Made by a program: the position numbers and the translations under genes. From contig JAJRSN010000508.1 in assembly GCA_024278715.1 (NCBI GenBank), forward strand, positions 1 to 14,823: a DNA stretch of 14,823 nucleotides. Direction: 5' to 3'. The DNA comes from Calditrichota bacterium (GTDB lineage Bacteria > Calditrichota > Calditrichia > Calditrichales > Calditrichaceae). The notes under the pieces are model-generated. The model was not told the DNA's origin. It searched no databases and was given only the letters and a program-made list of their open reading frames with translations. Positions 6,759-14,755 of this stretch are shown here, piece by piece. The stretch's first letter is position 1. Each line of letters begins with the position of its first letter.

Positions 6759-7652
6759 TTAGCCCGAAGACTTGCTTACCACTCCTATTCCGGCTAAAAT
6801 AATAATCATTCCCAATACCAGTTGTAGTGTGATGGGTTCTCCTTTGATCAGCCACCCCCAAAACAAAGCCATGGGCGGAGTAATAAAGGTAATAAGAGAC
6901 ATAAGCACGGCGGAAGTGGTTTTAAGCAGCCAAAAGTAAAGCACAAAGGCAAGCGCGGTTCCCATAAGACCAAGATACAACAAAGAAAGAATCGCTTTCA
7001 GGTCATAAGAAATATCCTGCCCTTGCTCAAACATAAAATGGATTGCAAATAAAGTGATTGCCGTGTAAAGAATGGGAAATGTATTCAGGGTGACGGGATG
7101 AAAACGACTCCGCGCTTTTTTCCCCACAATGGTCCCGATGGCGGAAAATCCCGGGCTGATTAAAACCGCGATCATACCGTAAAGTCCGTAAGGATGGCTG
7201 AGTTTTAGCTGATCGTGAAAGATGATCACAACACCGGCAAAACCAACGATAATCCCGATCATTTTTTTGAAGGTAATCTGCTCAGAGGGCAGAAGTTTTA
7301 TGGAAAACAGAGCAACGTAAAAAGGCATCACCGAAAAAAGCACCGAAGCCAGCCCTGAATTGATGTACTGTTCACCCCAGTAAACAAGCGCGTATCCGCC
7401 GGTAAAATTGATTAAACTGAATCCTATGAAAAAAAGATGAGTACGCCAATCTTTAGGGATAGGACGATTCATTTTTAGCGAAAAGGCAAGCAGCGGAACA
7501 AAGGCAATTAAGAACCGCCATCCGGCGGATAAAAACGGCGGCATGGATTCAAGACCGATCTTTATCGCCAGCCAGGTGGAACTCCATATTAGAGATAGCA
7601 GCGCGACGACCAAAATAGGAAGATATTTCCGAATCCTTGATTTTTTATCCAT
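6759..7652 (-). CDS. EamA/DMT-family permease
   Basis: The 297-residue integral membrane protein has about ten hydrophobic segments in two homologous halves, the normal layout and length of EamA (drug/metabolite transporter) proteins. The first half carries the typical SLIWSSTWLAIKIGL (20-34) and an AGWRF motif (43-47). The second half has LGLMGTALAFVLYFWLL, then a PPMALFWGWLIKGE motif near the end. Such carriers usually export amino acids, metabolites or drugs by proton exchange, and substrate cannot be told from sequence. The start at MDKKSRIRKY fits the positive-inside rule, though its ribosome-binding site is weak. It lies 128 bp downstream of the SLC12-type gene on the same strand; co-transcription is possible but not shown. 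Confidence 0.9.
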   Translation of the reverse strand: MDKKSRIRKYLPILVVALLSLIWSSTWLAIKIGLESMPPFLSAGWRFLIAFVPLLAFSLKMNRPIPKDWRTHLFFIGFSLINFTGGYALVYWGEQYINSGLASVLFSVMPFYVALFSIKLLPSEQITFKKMIGIIVGFAGVVIIFHDQLKLSHPYGLYGMIAVLISPGFSAIGTIVGKKARSRFHPVTLNTFPILYTAITLFAIHFMFEQGQDISYDLKAILSLLYLGLMGTALAFVLYFWLLKTTSAVLMSLITFITPPMALFWGWLIKGEPITLQLVLGMIIILAGIGVVSKSSG

Positions 7653-7780
7653 ATTTACGCAAGATTCCGTTCAATATAAAACGAGCGAAAGATAAGCAAG
7701 ATTTTTATTCAAAACAATCCATATTCAGGTCGTTAAGAAAGTATTTTTTTCAAAGCGGTCAGACTATCGATAATGCTCTT

Positions 7781-9949
7781 TCAGACCAGGGCGTTTTCCA
7801 GACCGGAATCTTTAATAAAAAGACAGGAAGATTTGGTCAATTCCGGAGCCTTGTGCATAAACTCAAAGGGAAGCGTGTCGCTTAAGCCAAAAATATTAAT
7901 ATCGGCGTTGGGAGCGTTTTGCAATGTTTCCCTGAATTCACCGCTTAAAACATGAAATTCGGTCAATGAGGGCAATCGAGCCTGATCGCTTAAGCGTTCG
8001 AGGAAGCGATGCAGACGCGGTTTTTCTTTGAGGTCGTGAGCGACGGTTATTAAGTTTAATTTGCCTTCCCAGTTTAACTGCAATTGCAGAGCAATGAGAA
8101 TGGCAAGATGCCAGTTCGGGCTTTTGTCGCGCAGCCAAAGGTTGAGGTCTTTTTGCATGCCGAAGGCAATTCTCGGATGCTGTCTTAAAATAATAACGCC
8201 CAAACCATGATCCACCGCATATTTGAACAATTCGTCTATTGTTTTGTCTTTTTCCTGATTGCTTCCCAGCGTAAGAAATATGGCATTCGGGCGCATTGAA
8301 CACGCATTAAGCGCCTGAATAACAAGACGCGCTCCGTGCAGGAACTGGGTGTCTTCGATTACCGTGGAATTTACAAGCAGGTGCTGCGTTTGAAAGGGCG
8401 ATAATAACTCGGTGAGTTCTTTTTCGGTTGTTTGCACATTAGTGTTTGTTACCGTAAAAGCAAAAATGCTGCCCGAAGGATAGACGATGTTTTTAATAAA
8501 AAGAAGAGATCCCGACCAGATTTTAGGGTTGTCAATGGGAATCAACAAATCCGGCTTCCATGAAATTTGATTGCGCGGAAATCGGGCGGCAATACGTACT
8601 GCCCGTTCCGCCAGAATTAAAAACATTCCGCCGCGGATGTCGCCCCATTCGGCTTTTAGCCCTCTGCGTCCCAGCCAAACGTACAAGCTGATAATGATGG
8701 CAATGGCAATAACGCTGAAAACCGGGTTTATCAAAAACATCACAAAAATACTGCCTGTTGCTCCGATAAAAGGAACAAACGAAGGGATTTTGAATGTGGG
8801 TCTGAAGCTGATAATGTGCATTTTCTGCTGAATGAAAACCACTAAATTAATCATGCCGTAAGTGATTAAAAAGAACATAGTAATCAAAGCAGCCAAAGCG
8901 TTAAGATTTCCTAGAATCAGAGCCACTTCGATAATAACGGCTGTAAAGATAATGGCGTTCAGCGGTTCGTTGGTTTTTGTTTTTTGTACAAAAAATTTAG
9001 AGAAAGGAACGGTTTTGTGTCCCGCCAACGCCTGCAGAATACGCGGAGCGCCTAAAATGCTTCCCAGCGCGGAAGAAAAGGTCGCAGCCAGAATGCCCAT
9101 TAAAACCAGCGCTCCCCAACGGGCGTGGTCAACCATTACCATTTGATTGGAGCGTAATTCCTGAGCTGGAATATATTTAGCCGCCGTGTACGCCAGGGCG
9201 ATGTAAATGACCATTGTAACTCCGATGGCGCTTAACGTGCCGAGGGGAATAGCCTTTCGGGGGTCTTTTAATTCTCCCGATAAATTTGCTCCAGCCATAA
9301 TTCCCGTGGCGGCGGGAAAAAAGATCGCAAAAACATACCAAAAATTACCGTCCTCAAAGTTTCCGATTAAAGGCAAAGCCGGCAACGATTTCTCCGACGT
9401 GAGGAAAAAAGAGAGAAGAGAAATACCGATGACGGTTAAAATGATGTATTGAATTCGTATTGCAAAATGCGTGCTAATAGAGGCGATGATGATTAGCGTT
9501 GCCCAGACCACGGTAGAAACCACAAACGCCGGATGCGAAGGAAAGATTCGTAACCACCCTTCGGTAAAACCGACAATGTACAGCGCCGCGGATAAGGTTT
9601 GTGAAATGTAAAAAGGAATGCCAATGCTGCCTCCGGCTTCCAGTCCCAAAGATTTTGAGATAATGGAATAAGCTCCGCCCGCACCGATTTTGATGTTGGT
9701 GGTAATCGAAGACATGGAAAGAGCTGTGCAAAAGGTAATGGCTTTTGCCAGCACAATAATGACGACAGCGCCCCAAAAACCAGCGTTGCCCACAACCCAG
9801 CCCAGACGCAGGTACATTATTACGCCGAGAATTGTCAGCACATCCGGGGTGAATACGCCGCCAAAGACCCCTAACTTTTTGGGAACCGAACTTCCCTCCG
9901 ATTTAGTGCGAAGGTTCTTAAAAAAGTTTAAGATGTTTTCCGGATTCAT
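7781..9949 (-). CDS. SLC12-type cation-chloride cotransporter homologue (APC superfamily)
   Basis: The 722-residue membrane protein has an APC/LeuT-fold core (about 25-430) and a long soluble C-terminal domain (about 430-722). The core matches animal Na-K-Cl cotransporters in several signature stretches. These are FGGVFTPDVLTILGVIMYLR (29-48) around broken helix 1, FFPAATGIMAGANLSGELKD (210-229), a SALGSILGAPRILQAL stretch (293-308) and FRPTFK (382-387). Animal relatives move Na+ and/or K+ together with Cl-; ion use in bacterial members is uncertain. The C-terminal part contains alternating strands and helices, including ITVAHDLKEKPR, in keeping with the cytoplasmic regulatory domain of the family. 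The start (ATG at 9949) has only a weak purine run, AAGAG, close upstream. It lies between an Na+/H+ antiporter gene and a DMT permease gene on the same strand, separated by 190 and 128 bp, so each may have its own transcript. Confidence 0.87.
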   Translation of the reverse strand: MNPENILNFFKNLRTKSEGSSVPKKLGVFGGVFTPDVLTILGVIMYLRLGWVVGNAGFWGAVVIIVLAKAITFCTALSMSSITTNIKIGAGGAYSIISKSLGLEAGGSIGIPFYISQTLSAALYIVGFTEGWLRIFPSHPAFVVSTVVWATLIIIASISTHFAIRIQYIILTVIGISLLSFFLTSEKSLPALPLIGNFEDGNFWYVFAIFFPAATGIMAGANLSGELKDPRKAIPLGTLSAIGVTMVIYIALAYTAAKYIPAQELRSNQMVMVDHARWGALVLMGILAATFSSALGSILGAPRILQALAGHKTVPFSKFFVQKTKTNEPLNAIIFTAVIIEVALILGNLNALAALITMFFLITYGMINLVVFIQQKMHIISFRPTFKIPSFVPFIGATGSIFVMFLINPVFSVIAIAIIISLYVWLGRRGLKAEWGDIRGGMFLILAERAVRIAARFPRNQISWKPDLLIPIDNPKIWSGSLLFIKNIVYPSGSIFAFTVTNTNVQTTEKELTELLSPFQTQHLLVNSTVIEDTQFLHGARLVIQALNACSMRPNAIFLTLGSNQEKDKTIDELFKYAVDHGLGVIILRQHPRIAFGMQKDLNLWLRDKSPNWHLAILIALQLQLNWEGKLNLITVAHDLKEKPRLHRFLERLSDQARLPSLTEFHVLSGEFRETLQNAPNADINIFGLSDTLPFEFMHKAPELTKSSCLFIKDSGLENALV

Positions 9950-10139
9950 CTCTTTTCACTTTAACGAGTTGGTTGAAAATACAAAATTTGATTTTTCTTC
10001 CGCTTACTCACAAAGCCGCGCCTTATTCGAGGTTCTGATTCCGTCGCCGTTTGTTCTTTTAATTATTGTCTCACGGAGCCAATATACAAAAATTTAAATT
10101 ACGGTAAATAATCGGAAAAATTCCGTGTGGTTGCCTTAA

Positions 10140-12053
10140 TTAAGCATGTTTTCCGAAAAACCTGATTATAACGAAGAGCGAAATAAACCCCGCGAAAAGG
10201 CTGATCCAGACGCTTACTCCCAATCCTATTAACAAGTAGCCCAATATAACGCTGACGCCCGCCGTTAACAGTGCGTAAGGCAATTGGGTTCTTACGTGGT
10301 CCACATGATCGGCGCCGGAAGCCATCGAAGACATAATGGTTGTATCAGAAATGGGAGAGCAATGGTCTCCAAAGGTAGCGCCGGCTAAAATCGATGCAAT
10401 GGAACTCAAAAAGATACTGTTTTGCAAGCCAACGCTTATGGTGGGGTCTAATCTTGGCAATTGATAGGCAATGGGAATTACAATCGGGAGCAGAATTGCC
10501 ATTGTGCCCCATGATGTTCCGGTCGATAGTGAAATAATTCCGGCGACTAAAAAAGCAATTGCCGGAATTAAATGCGGAGAAAGCATATCGCGGGTTAAAT
10601 AGATTACGTAATTAGCCGTTTGAATATCGGTACAGATATTCCCGATAGACCAGGCTAAAACCAAAATGATGGCTGCCATGACCATGGCTTTAACTCCGCT
10701 CACCCATGCCATGAGCGCCTGATTTAAATTGAGCAGTTTTTGAATCATCGCCAGGAAAATAGCCGCGATCCCGCCGCTGAACGAAGCCCACATTAAAACC
10801 GCAAATGAATCGGCGTTGCCGATAACCAGGCTGACAAAGTGTACGGTTCCCATATCCGGAGTGATCAGTCCGGCTTTTGCCGTATTTCGGTAGCCCGTAA
10901 ACCACAATCCCCAAAGTGTGACCAAAATAACCGTTGCAATGGGAATGGCGGCATTGAACCAGCGCAAGGGGATGTTTGAGGCTGGCTTTAGTTCGGTGCT
11001 GTCGAGATCGGCGAGCGGCAGAGCGCCGTCTCTGAGCACGTTTCCTTTTTCAACGCATCTTTTTTCGGCTTTCAACATGGAAAAAAGATCGCGACCCGTC
11101 AGTGCGACAAAAAGCCCGAACGCCAGCGTGAACAAGGGATAAAAGTTGTAAGGAATGGTTTTAAAAAAGGTGAGGTAAGGATTTATGTCCAGTCCCATGT
11201 TTTGGAACGAATCGTTCATTAAGCTCAACTGATAACCTATCCAGGTGGAAATAATGGCAATATTGGCAACCGGCGCCGCGGTAGAATCCACAAGGTACGA
11301 AAGTTTTTCCCGGCTGATTTTTAAACGATCGGTCAACGGACGCATGGTGTTGCCCACAATCAGGGTATTGGCGTAGTCGTCAAAAAAGATTAAAATGCCC
11401 ATAAGCCAAGTTGCAAACTGTCCTCTGCGGCGATTCGAGGCAAAGCGGGTAAGCCGATGCACAATGCCCATGGTTCCGCCCGATTTTGAAATAACGCCCA
11501 CCATTCCCCCGAGAGCCAGGCTGAAAATCAAAATAGCCATCCGTTCTTCATCCGCCGGCGCCTTTCCGATGTAGTCCGTTAGCGTGTTTAAAAAGCCGAT
11601 AAAAGGGTTGTAATCATAAATAAACGTGACACCGATCCATGTTCCGATGAATAAAGAAAGAATAACCTGCCGGAATAAGAGGGCAAACAAAATGGCGATA
11701 AAAGGCGGAAGTAAACTCAACCAGCCGGGAATCACATGAATTTCTGCATTCCAGTTTAATTGAGGAGAAGAAATTAAATAGCGCCCTCCGGCGGGAAAAT
11801 TGACGGGACCTATCTGAACGGTCATTGAAGCCGAATCAAATTTAAAGGGAAGGGCGCGGAGGTTTGTTGCCTCCTCCGCGGAATTTACAAAAAACTGCAA
11901 AGACGAATCCAAGGGCGCGTTCTCTAAAGAAAAACTGTAATCGATTTGCGAGAGGTAGATAACTTTTTCGTCTTTAAACTGAGGATCGGAAGCGTACAAA
12001 GAACATTGCAGAAAGAAGCCGAAACTCAATATCAAAATAATCAGAGCGCGCAT
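10140..12053 (-). CDS. nhaC: NhaC-family Na+/H+ antiporter with exported N-terminal domain
   Basis: The family exchanges cytoplasmic Na+ for H+ across the inner membrane. The 637 residues hold clear hallmarks: LGGMVGVISKSGGTMGIV (181-198), FFDDYAN (223-229) followed by VGNTMRPLTDRLKISREKLS, DSTAAP (256-261), STGTSWGTMAILLP (510-523) and FGDHCSPISDTTIMSSM (561-577). Before the first membrane helix (about 112) lies a signal-peptide-like segment (1-21, possible cleavage after LYA) and some 90 polar, beta-rich residues. These would sit in the periplasm; this extension is not part of the core NhaC family, and its job is unknown. Cys17 does not form a proper lipobox (Gln at -1). The start has a strong GGGGGA ribosome-binding site. 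It is divergent from the GWxTD gene and lies upstream of the SLC12-type gene on the same strand. Sodium extrusion linked to the neighbouring ion cotransporter is an inference from context. Confidence 0.93.
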   Translation of the reverse strand: MRALIILILSFGFFLQCSLYASDPQFKDEKVIYLSQIDYSFSLENAPLDSSLQFFVNSAEEATNLRALPFKFDSASMTVQIGPVNFPAGGRYLISSPQLNWNAEIHVIPGWLSLLPPFIAILFALLFRQVILSLFIGTWIGVTFIYDYNPFIGFLNTLTDYIGKAPADEERMAILIFSLALGGMVGVISKSGGTMGIVHRLTRFASNRRRGQFATWLMGILIFFDDYANTLIVGNTMRPLTDRLKISREKLSYLVDSTAAPVANIAIISTWIGYQLSLMNDSFQNMGLDINPYLTFFKTIPYNFYPLFTLAFGLFVALTGRDLFSMLKAEKRCVEKGNVLRDGALPLADLDSTELKPASNIPLRWFNAAIPIATVILVTLWGLWFTGYRNTAKAGLITPDMGTVHFVSLVIGNADSFAVLMWASFSGGIAAIFLAMIQKLLNLNQALMAWVSGVKAMVMAAIILVLAWSIGNICTDIQTANYVIYLTRDMLSPHLIPAIAFLVAGIISLSTGTSWGTMAILLPIVIPIAYQLPRLDPTISVGLQNSIFLSSIASILAGATFGDHCSPISDTTIMSSMASGADHVDHVRTQLPYALLTAGVSVILGYLLIGLGVSVWISLFAGFISLFVIIRFFGKHA

Positions 12054-12131
12054 AATTCCCCCAATTAAAACAAAAACCCGACCTAAATCACCCGTCGATC
12101 CGTTAAGCTGCAGAAAATCAGGTTTCCTAAC

Positions 12132-12160
12132 TTGATTTGCAAATTTAGAGCCTTTAAATT
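12132..12160 (+). promoter_or_regulatory. Candidate promoter for the GWxTD/dehydrogenase pair
   Basis: TTGATT (12132-12137), a 17-bp spacer and TAAATT (12155-12160) resemble a sigma-70 promoter in the 124-bp gap between divergent genes. The predicted start near 12167 would leave a very short leader, with the AAGGGG ribosome-binding site (12169-12174) almost at the 5' end, which lowers confidence. Confidence 0.33.
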
Positions 12161-12177
12161 CTTAATTTAAGGGGATA

Positions 12178-13452
12178 ATGAATATGTTTACAAGAATATT
12201 TATCTGGATATTGGTTATCGTTCTGTTCGCGAACGCTCAACACAAAAAATCGATCGAGCAAAAGAAGACCAGATACGGATTTAAAGTCGATCGTCGTCCC
12301 GAAATCAGTTATCAGTTATTTGTGCATCGCACCAAAGACTGGAAGCCCGTGGTCTTTTTAGCGATCAATATTCAAAACGATAAATTGCAGTTCGAGAAAA
12401 AGGACGATCGTTACCATAGTCGTTTTCGGGTTACTTTCGCGGTTCGCGATAATAAGACCACGTTGGTAAATAAAAATTCCTGGGTCGAAGACGTTTTTGT
12501 CACAAATTTTAACGAGACAAATTCCAAGGTAAAGATGCAATACCGGCTTTACAAGCTGCCTGTTTTCAGAAATGACTGGAGGGGTCCAAAATTTGGCAAG
12601 TTTGAATGTTTTTTAGAGATTCAGGATATGGTTTCGCAAGTGGTTGACACATTCAAACAAAAATTTGAGATCAAAAAATACGCCGGCGACTGGGCATCTA
12701 CCGAAATTACTTTTCTCAAGTCCGCGCCCGACAGCGGCAATTTACCTTTGTTGGGCAGAGATGAAATTCTGGAATTTAGCCGTCCTTCCCTGGCGTTTTT
12801 GAGGTTATTAAATCGCCGGAGCGATCGATTAACGTTCAACGTTAGAATTTACCGAAAAACCGAAGAGGGTAAGAAGCTTTATTTTCAAAAATTTCTTACA
12901 GTAAAAGGCGATAGCGGGATATTTGATATCTTGTTCCCCATGCCGTACGATTCATTGGAAGAAGGAGCGTATCTGTTGCGATTTTCCTGTGAAAAATGGC
13001 ATAAGGAAAAAAAGTTTCAGGTTGTCTGGTTCGATAAACCCACATATTTGTACAAGTACGATTTAGCCGTTCGTCCCATGCGCTTAATTTTGGATGAGAA
13101 GACATTTAAAAAAGCGAAAAGCCTGAGTCGGAAAGAATTGGAAGCCTGGTTTAAAGCTTATTGGAAAAAAAGAGATCCCAGTCCGGGTACGGTTTATAAC
13201 GAACTGCTTGCCGAATTTTTTCATCGCGTGCAGTATGCAAACCGAAAATATTCGACTCGGAATAAAGAGGGTTGGGAAACCGATCAGGGAAAAATTTACA
13301 TCCTTTACGGAAAACCAATCAAAATAGATGATCACCGTTACGCCACCGAAACACGCCCCTATCAGGTTTGGATTTATTCTGACAGTTTGCAATTTATGTT
13401 TGTTGACAAAAAAGGAAATGGTGAGTTTACTCTAATAACCGAAGATAAGTGA
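12178..13452 (+). CDS. GWxTD-domain exported protein
   Basis: The 424-residue protein starts with a signal peptide (about 1-21, cleavage probably after ANA20). A beta-rich region (about 40-290) of unrecognised family follows, then the GWxTD domain at the C-terminus (about 300-424). The domain is marked by AYWKKRDPSPGTVYNELLAEF (from 328) and GWETDQGKIYILYGKP (365-380), both close to the family pattern. The domain is found mainly in FCB-group and related bacteria; its biochemical function is not established to my knowledge. ATG 12178 has AAGGGG only 3 nt away, whereas the second Met (12184) has a 9-nt spacing and may be the true start; the product would differ by two residues. The next gene begins 13 bp after the stop, so the two are likely co-transcribed, although a link between an exported protein and a cytoplasmic dehydrogenase is not obvious. 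Confidence 0.85.
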   Translation: MNMFTRIFIWILVIVLFANAQHKKSIEQKKTRYGFKVDRRPEISYQLFVHRTKDWKPVVFLAINIQNDKLQFEKKDDRYHSRFRVTFAVRDNKTTLVNKNSWVEDVFVTNFNETNSKVKMQYRLYKLPVFRNDWRGPKFGKFECFLEIQDMVSQVVDTFKQKFEIKKYAGDWASTEITFLKSAPDSGNLPLLGRDEILEFSRPSLAFLRLLNRRSDRLTFNVRIYRKTEEGKKLYFQKFLTVKGDSGIFDILFPMPYDSLEEGAYLLRFSCEKWHKEKKFQVVWFDKPTYLYKYDLAVRPMRLILDEKTFKKAKSLSRKELEAWFKAYWKKRDPSPGTVYNELLAEFFHRVQYANRKYSTRNKEGWETDQGKIYILYGKPIKIDDHRYATETRPYQVWIYSDSLQFMFVDKKGNGEFTLITEDK

Positions 13453-13465
13453 GGAAGGAATAGAA

Positions 13466-14539
13466 ATGGATTTTTCAAACGTACGAGTAGCCGTTATAGG
13501 AGTGGGACATCTTGGCAGCATTCAGGCAAAGTTATATAAAGAAGTTCCGGAAGCCGAGTTAGTCGGCGTTTACGATATTGATGAAGAAAAATGCCGCAGA
13601 ATCGCAAAAGAGCTTGATGTAAAGGCATTCCCGTCTTTGGATAGCGTTTGGCGCGAAGTTGACGCGATTAATGTGGTGACTCCCACTACCACGCATCACG
13701 CAATTGCTTTGGAAGCCCTTAATCAGGATAAACACGTGTTTATCGAAAAGCCGGTAACCGAAAAGATATTTCAGGCTTATGAACTTAAAGAATTGGCGGA
13801 AAAGAAAAATTTGACCATTCAGGTGGGGCATATCGAACGATTTAATCCGGCAATGTTAGCTTTAACCGATGTTCGGCTAAACCCCATCTTCATCGAAGCG
13901 CATCGGCTGGCTACTTTTAATCCGCGCGGAACCGACGTGGCTGTGGTGCTGGATTTGATGATTCACGATATTGATTTGGTCTTAAACCTGATCAAAAGCG
14001 TGCCCACCAGAATTTCTGCCAACGGCGTGGGCGTCATTTCCAACAATATTGATATCGCCAACGCTCGTATTGAATTTAAAAACGGCTGCGTGGCAAATTT
14101 AACCGCGAGTCGCATTTCGGCAAAGAAAATGCGGAAGATGCGTATCTTTCAAAAAGACGCCTATATCTCCATTGATTTTAACGAAGGCGTTTCGGAAATT
14201 TTCTACCTGGAAAATGAAGGACAACCGCTTTTTGAAAACGGCACCCTTGCCCTCTCGCTCGGTGAAATCGAATTGGGAGAATTGAAGAAAGAGATAAAAT
14301 ACAATCGCCTGCAGCGCGAAAATGTCAATCCTCTTAAAGAAGAATTGACCAGTTTTGTGGATACGGTTAAAAATAAATTGACCCCTGTTGTTACCATTCA
14401 GGACGGAATTAATGCTTTGAATTTGGCTTACAAAATTCTGAAGCAAATAAGTAAACATCAATACTATCTTTCAAAGCAAATGGGGATTCAAAATCACGCT
14501 GGCGGCAAAAAGGAAGATTTGTCTTTTAACGGTAAATAG
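13466..14539 (+). CDS. Gfo/Idh/MocA-family NAD(P)-dependent oxidoreductase
   Basis: The 357-residue cytoplasmic enzyme has an N-terminal Rossmann fold with VAVIGVGHLGSIQA (8-21) binding the dinucleotide, and an acidic residue at the end of the second strand (Asp37) typical of NAD preference. EKP (94-96) and DLMIHD (163-168, the DxxxH motif with likely catalytic His167) are the family's active-site signatures. Members oxidise or reduce sugars, often nucleotide sugars. VGHIERFNPAM (120-130) resembles UDP-GlcNAc 3-dehydrogenases (GnnA type) that supply amino sugar for lipid A, but no partner aminotransferase or lpx gene is visible, so the substrate is open. The start has GAGGAAGGA upstream. It lies 13 bp after the GWxTD gene and is the last gene in the window; repetitive non-coding DNA starts at its stop codon. 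Confidence 0.92.
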   Translation: MDFSNVRVAVIGVGHLGSIQAKLYKEVPEAELVGVYDIDEEKCRRIAKELDVKAFPSLDSVWREVDAINVVTPTTTHHAIALEALNQDKHVFIEKPVTEKIFQAYELKELAEKKNLTIQVGHIERFNPAMLALTDVRLNPIFIEAHRLATFNPRGTDVAVVLDLMIHDIDLVLNLIKSVPTRISANGVGVISNNIDIANARIEFKNGCVANLTASRISAKKMRKMRIFQKDAYISIDFNEGVSEIFYLENEGQPLFENGTLALSLGEIELGELKKEIKYNRLQRENVNPLKEELTSFVDTVKNKLTPVVTIQDGINALNLAYKILKQISKHQYYLSKQMGIQNHAGGKKEDLSFNGK

Positions 14540-14606
14540 ACCGCAGATTAAACGGATTGCTCAGATTTTGCGGAAGGTACTGTACCTGCACGCTTCAGCG
14601 ATGAAA
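14539..14606 (+). repeat. 68-bp direct repeat, copy 1
   Basis: This segment is identical, base for base, to 14756-14823. It begins with GACCGCAGATTAAACGG and includes the perfect dyad AGGTAC-T-GTACCT (14575-14587). Its first base is the last base of the dehydrogenase stop codon. A third, degenerate start of the same kind, GACCACAGATTT, occurs at 14658-14669. I see no coding potential. The first bases resemble intergenic repeats of the CCGCAGATT type that I recall from A+T-rich bacterial genomes, but I cannot verify that here. Confidence 0.9.
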
Positions 14607-14712
14607 TTAATTGTGAGGATTTTGGTTTATTGATGAGAATTGATAAAAAGAAAGATTGACCACAGATTTCGCTGAAAAAGAGAATTTTTTGCTAATAATA
14701 AGGAAGTTTTTT

Positions 14713-14748
14713 CTTTGCGTTCTTTGCGGCTACTTTGCGAACTTTGCG
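14713..14748 (+). repeat. Cluster of four CTTTGCG heptamers
   Basis: CTTTGCG starts at 14713, 14722, 14733 and 14742, spaced 9, 11 and 9 bp, followed by a T-run. The near-10-bp phasing would place the copies on one face of the helix. It lies between the two 68-bp repeat copies, suggesting that the whole block is one composite intergenic element. No ORF or RNA gene is recognisable in the 14607-14755 interval. Confidence 0.75.
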
Positions 14749-14755
14749 GTTTTTT

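Noticed and set aside
9690..10097. Plus-strand 135-codon frame over the SLC12-type gene start and the following gap
   Set aside because: Mostly a shadow of the strongly supported minus-strand gene; no ribosome-binding site, family motif or signal peptide.
10113..10125. CGGAA/TTCCG hairpin after the nhaC stop as a terminator
   Set aside because: The stem is only 5 bp and no clear T-run follows on the minus strand.
12003..12005. Lipoprotein signal at Cys17 of the NhaC-type protein
   Set aside because: The residue before the Cys is Gln, not Gly/Ala/Ser, so the lipobox is not satisfied; ordinary signal-peptide or anchor function is more likely.
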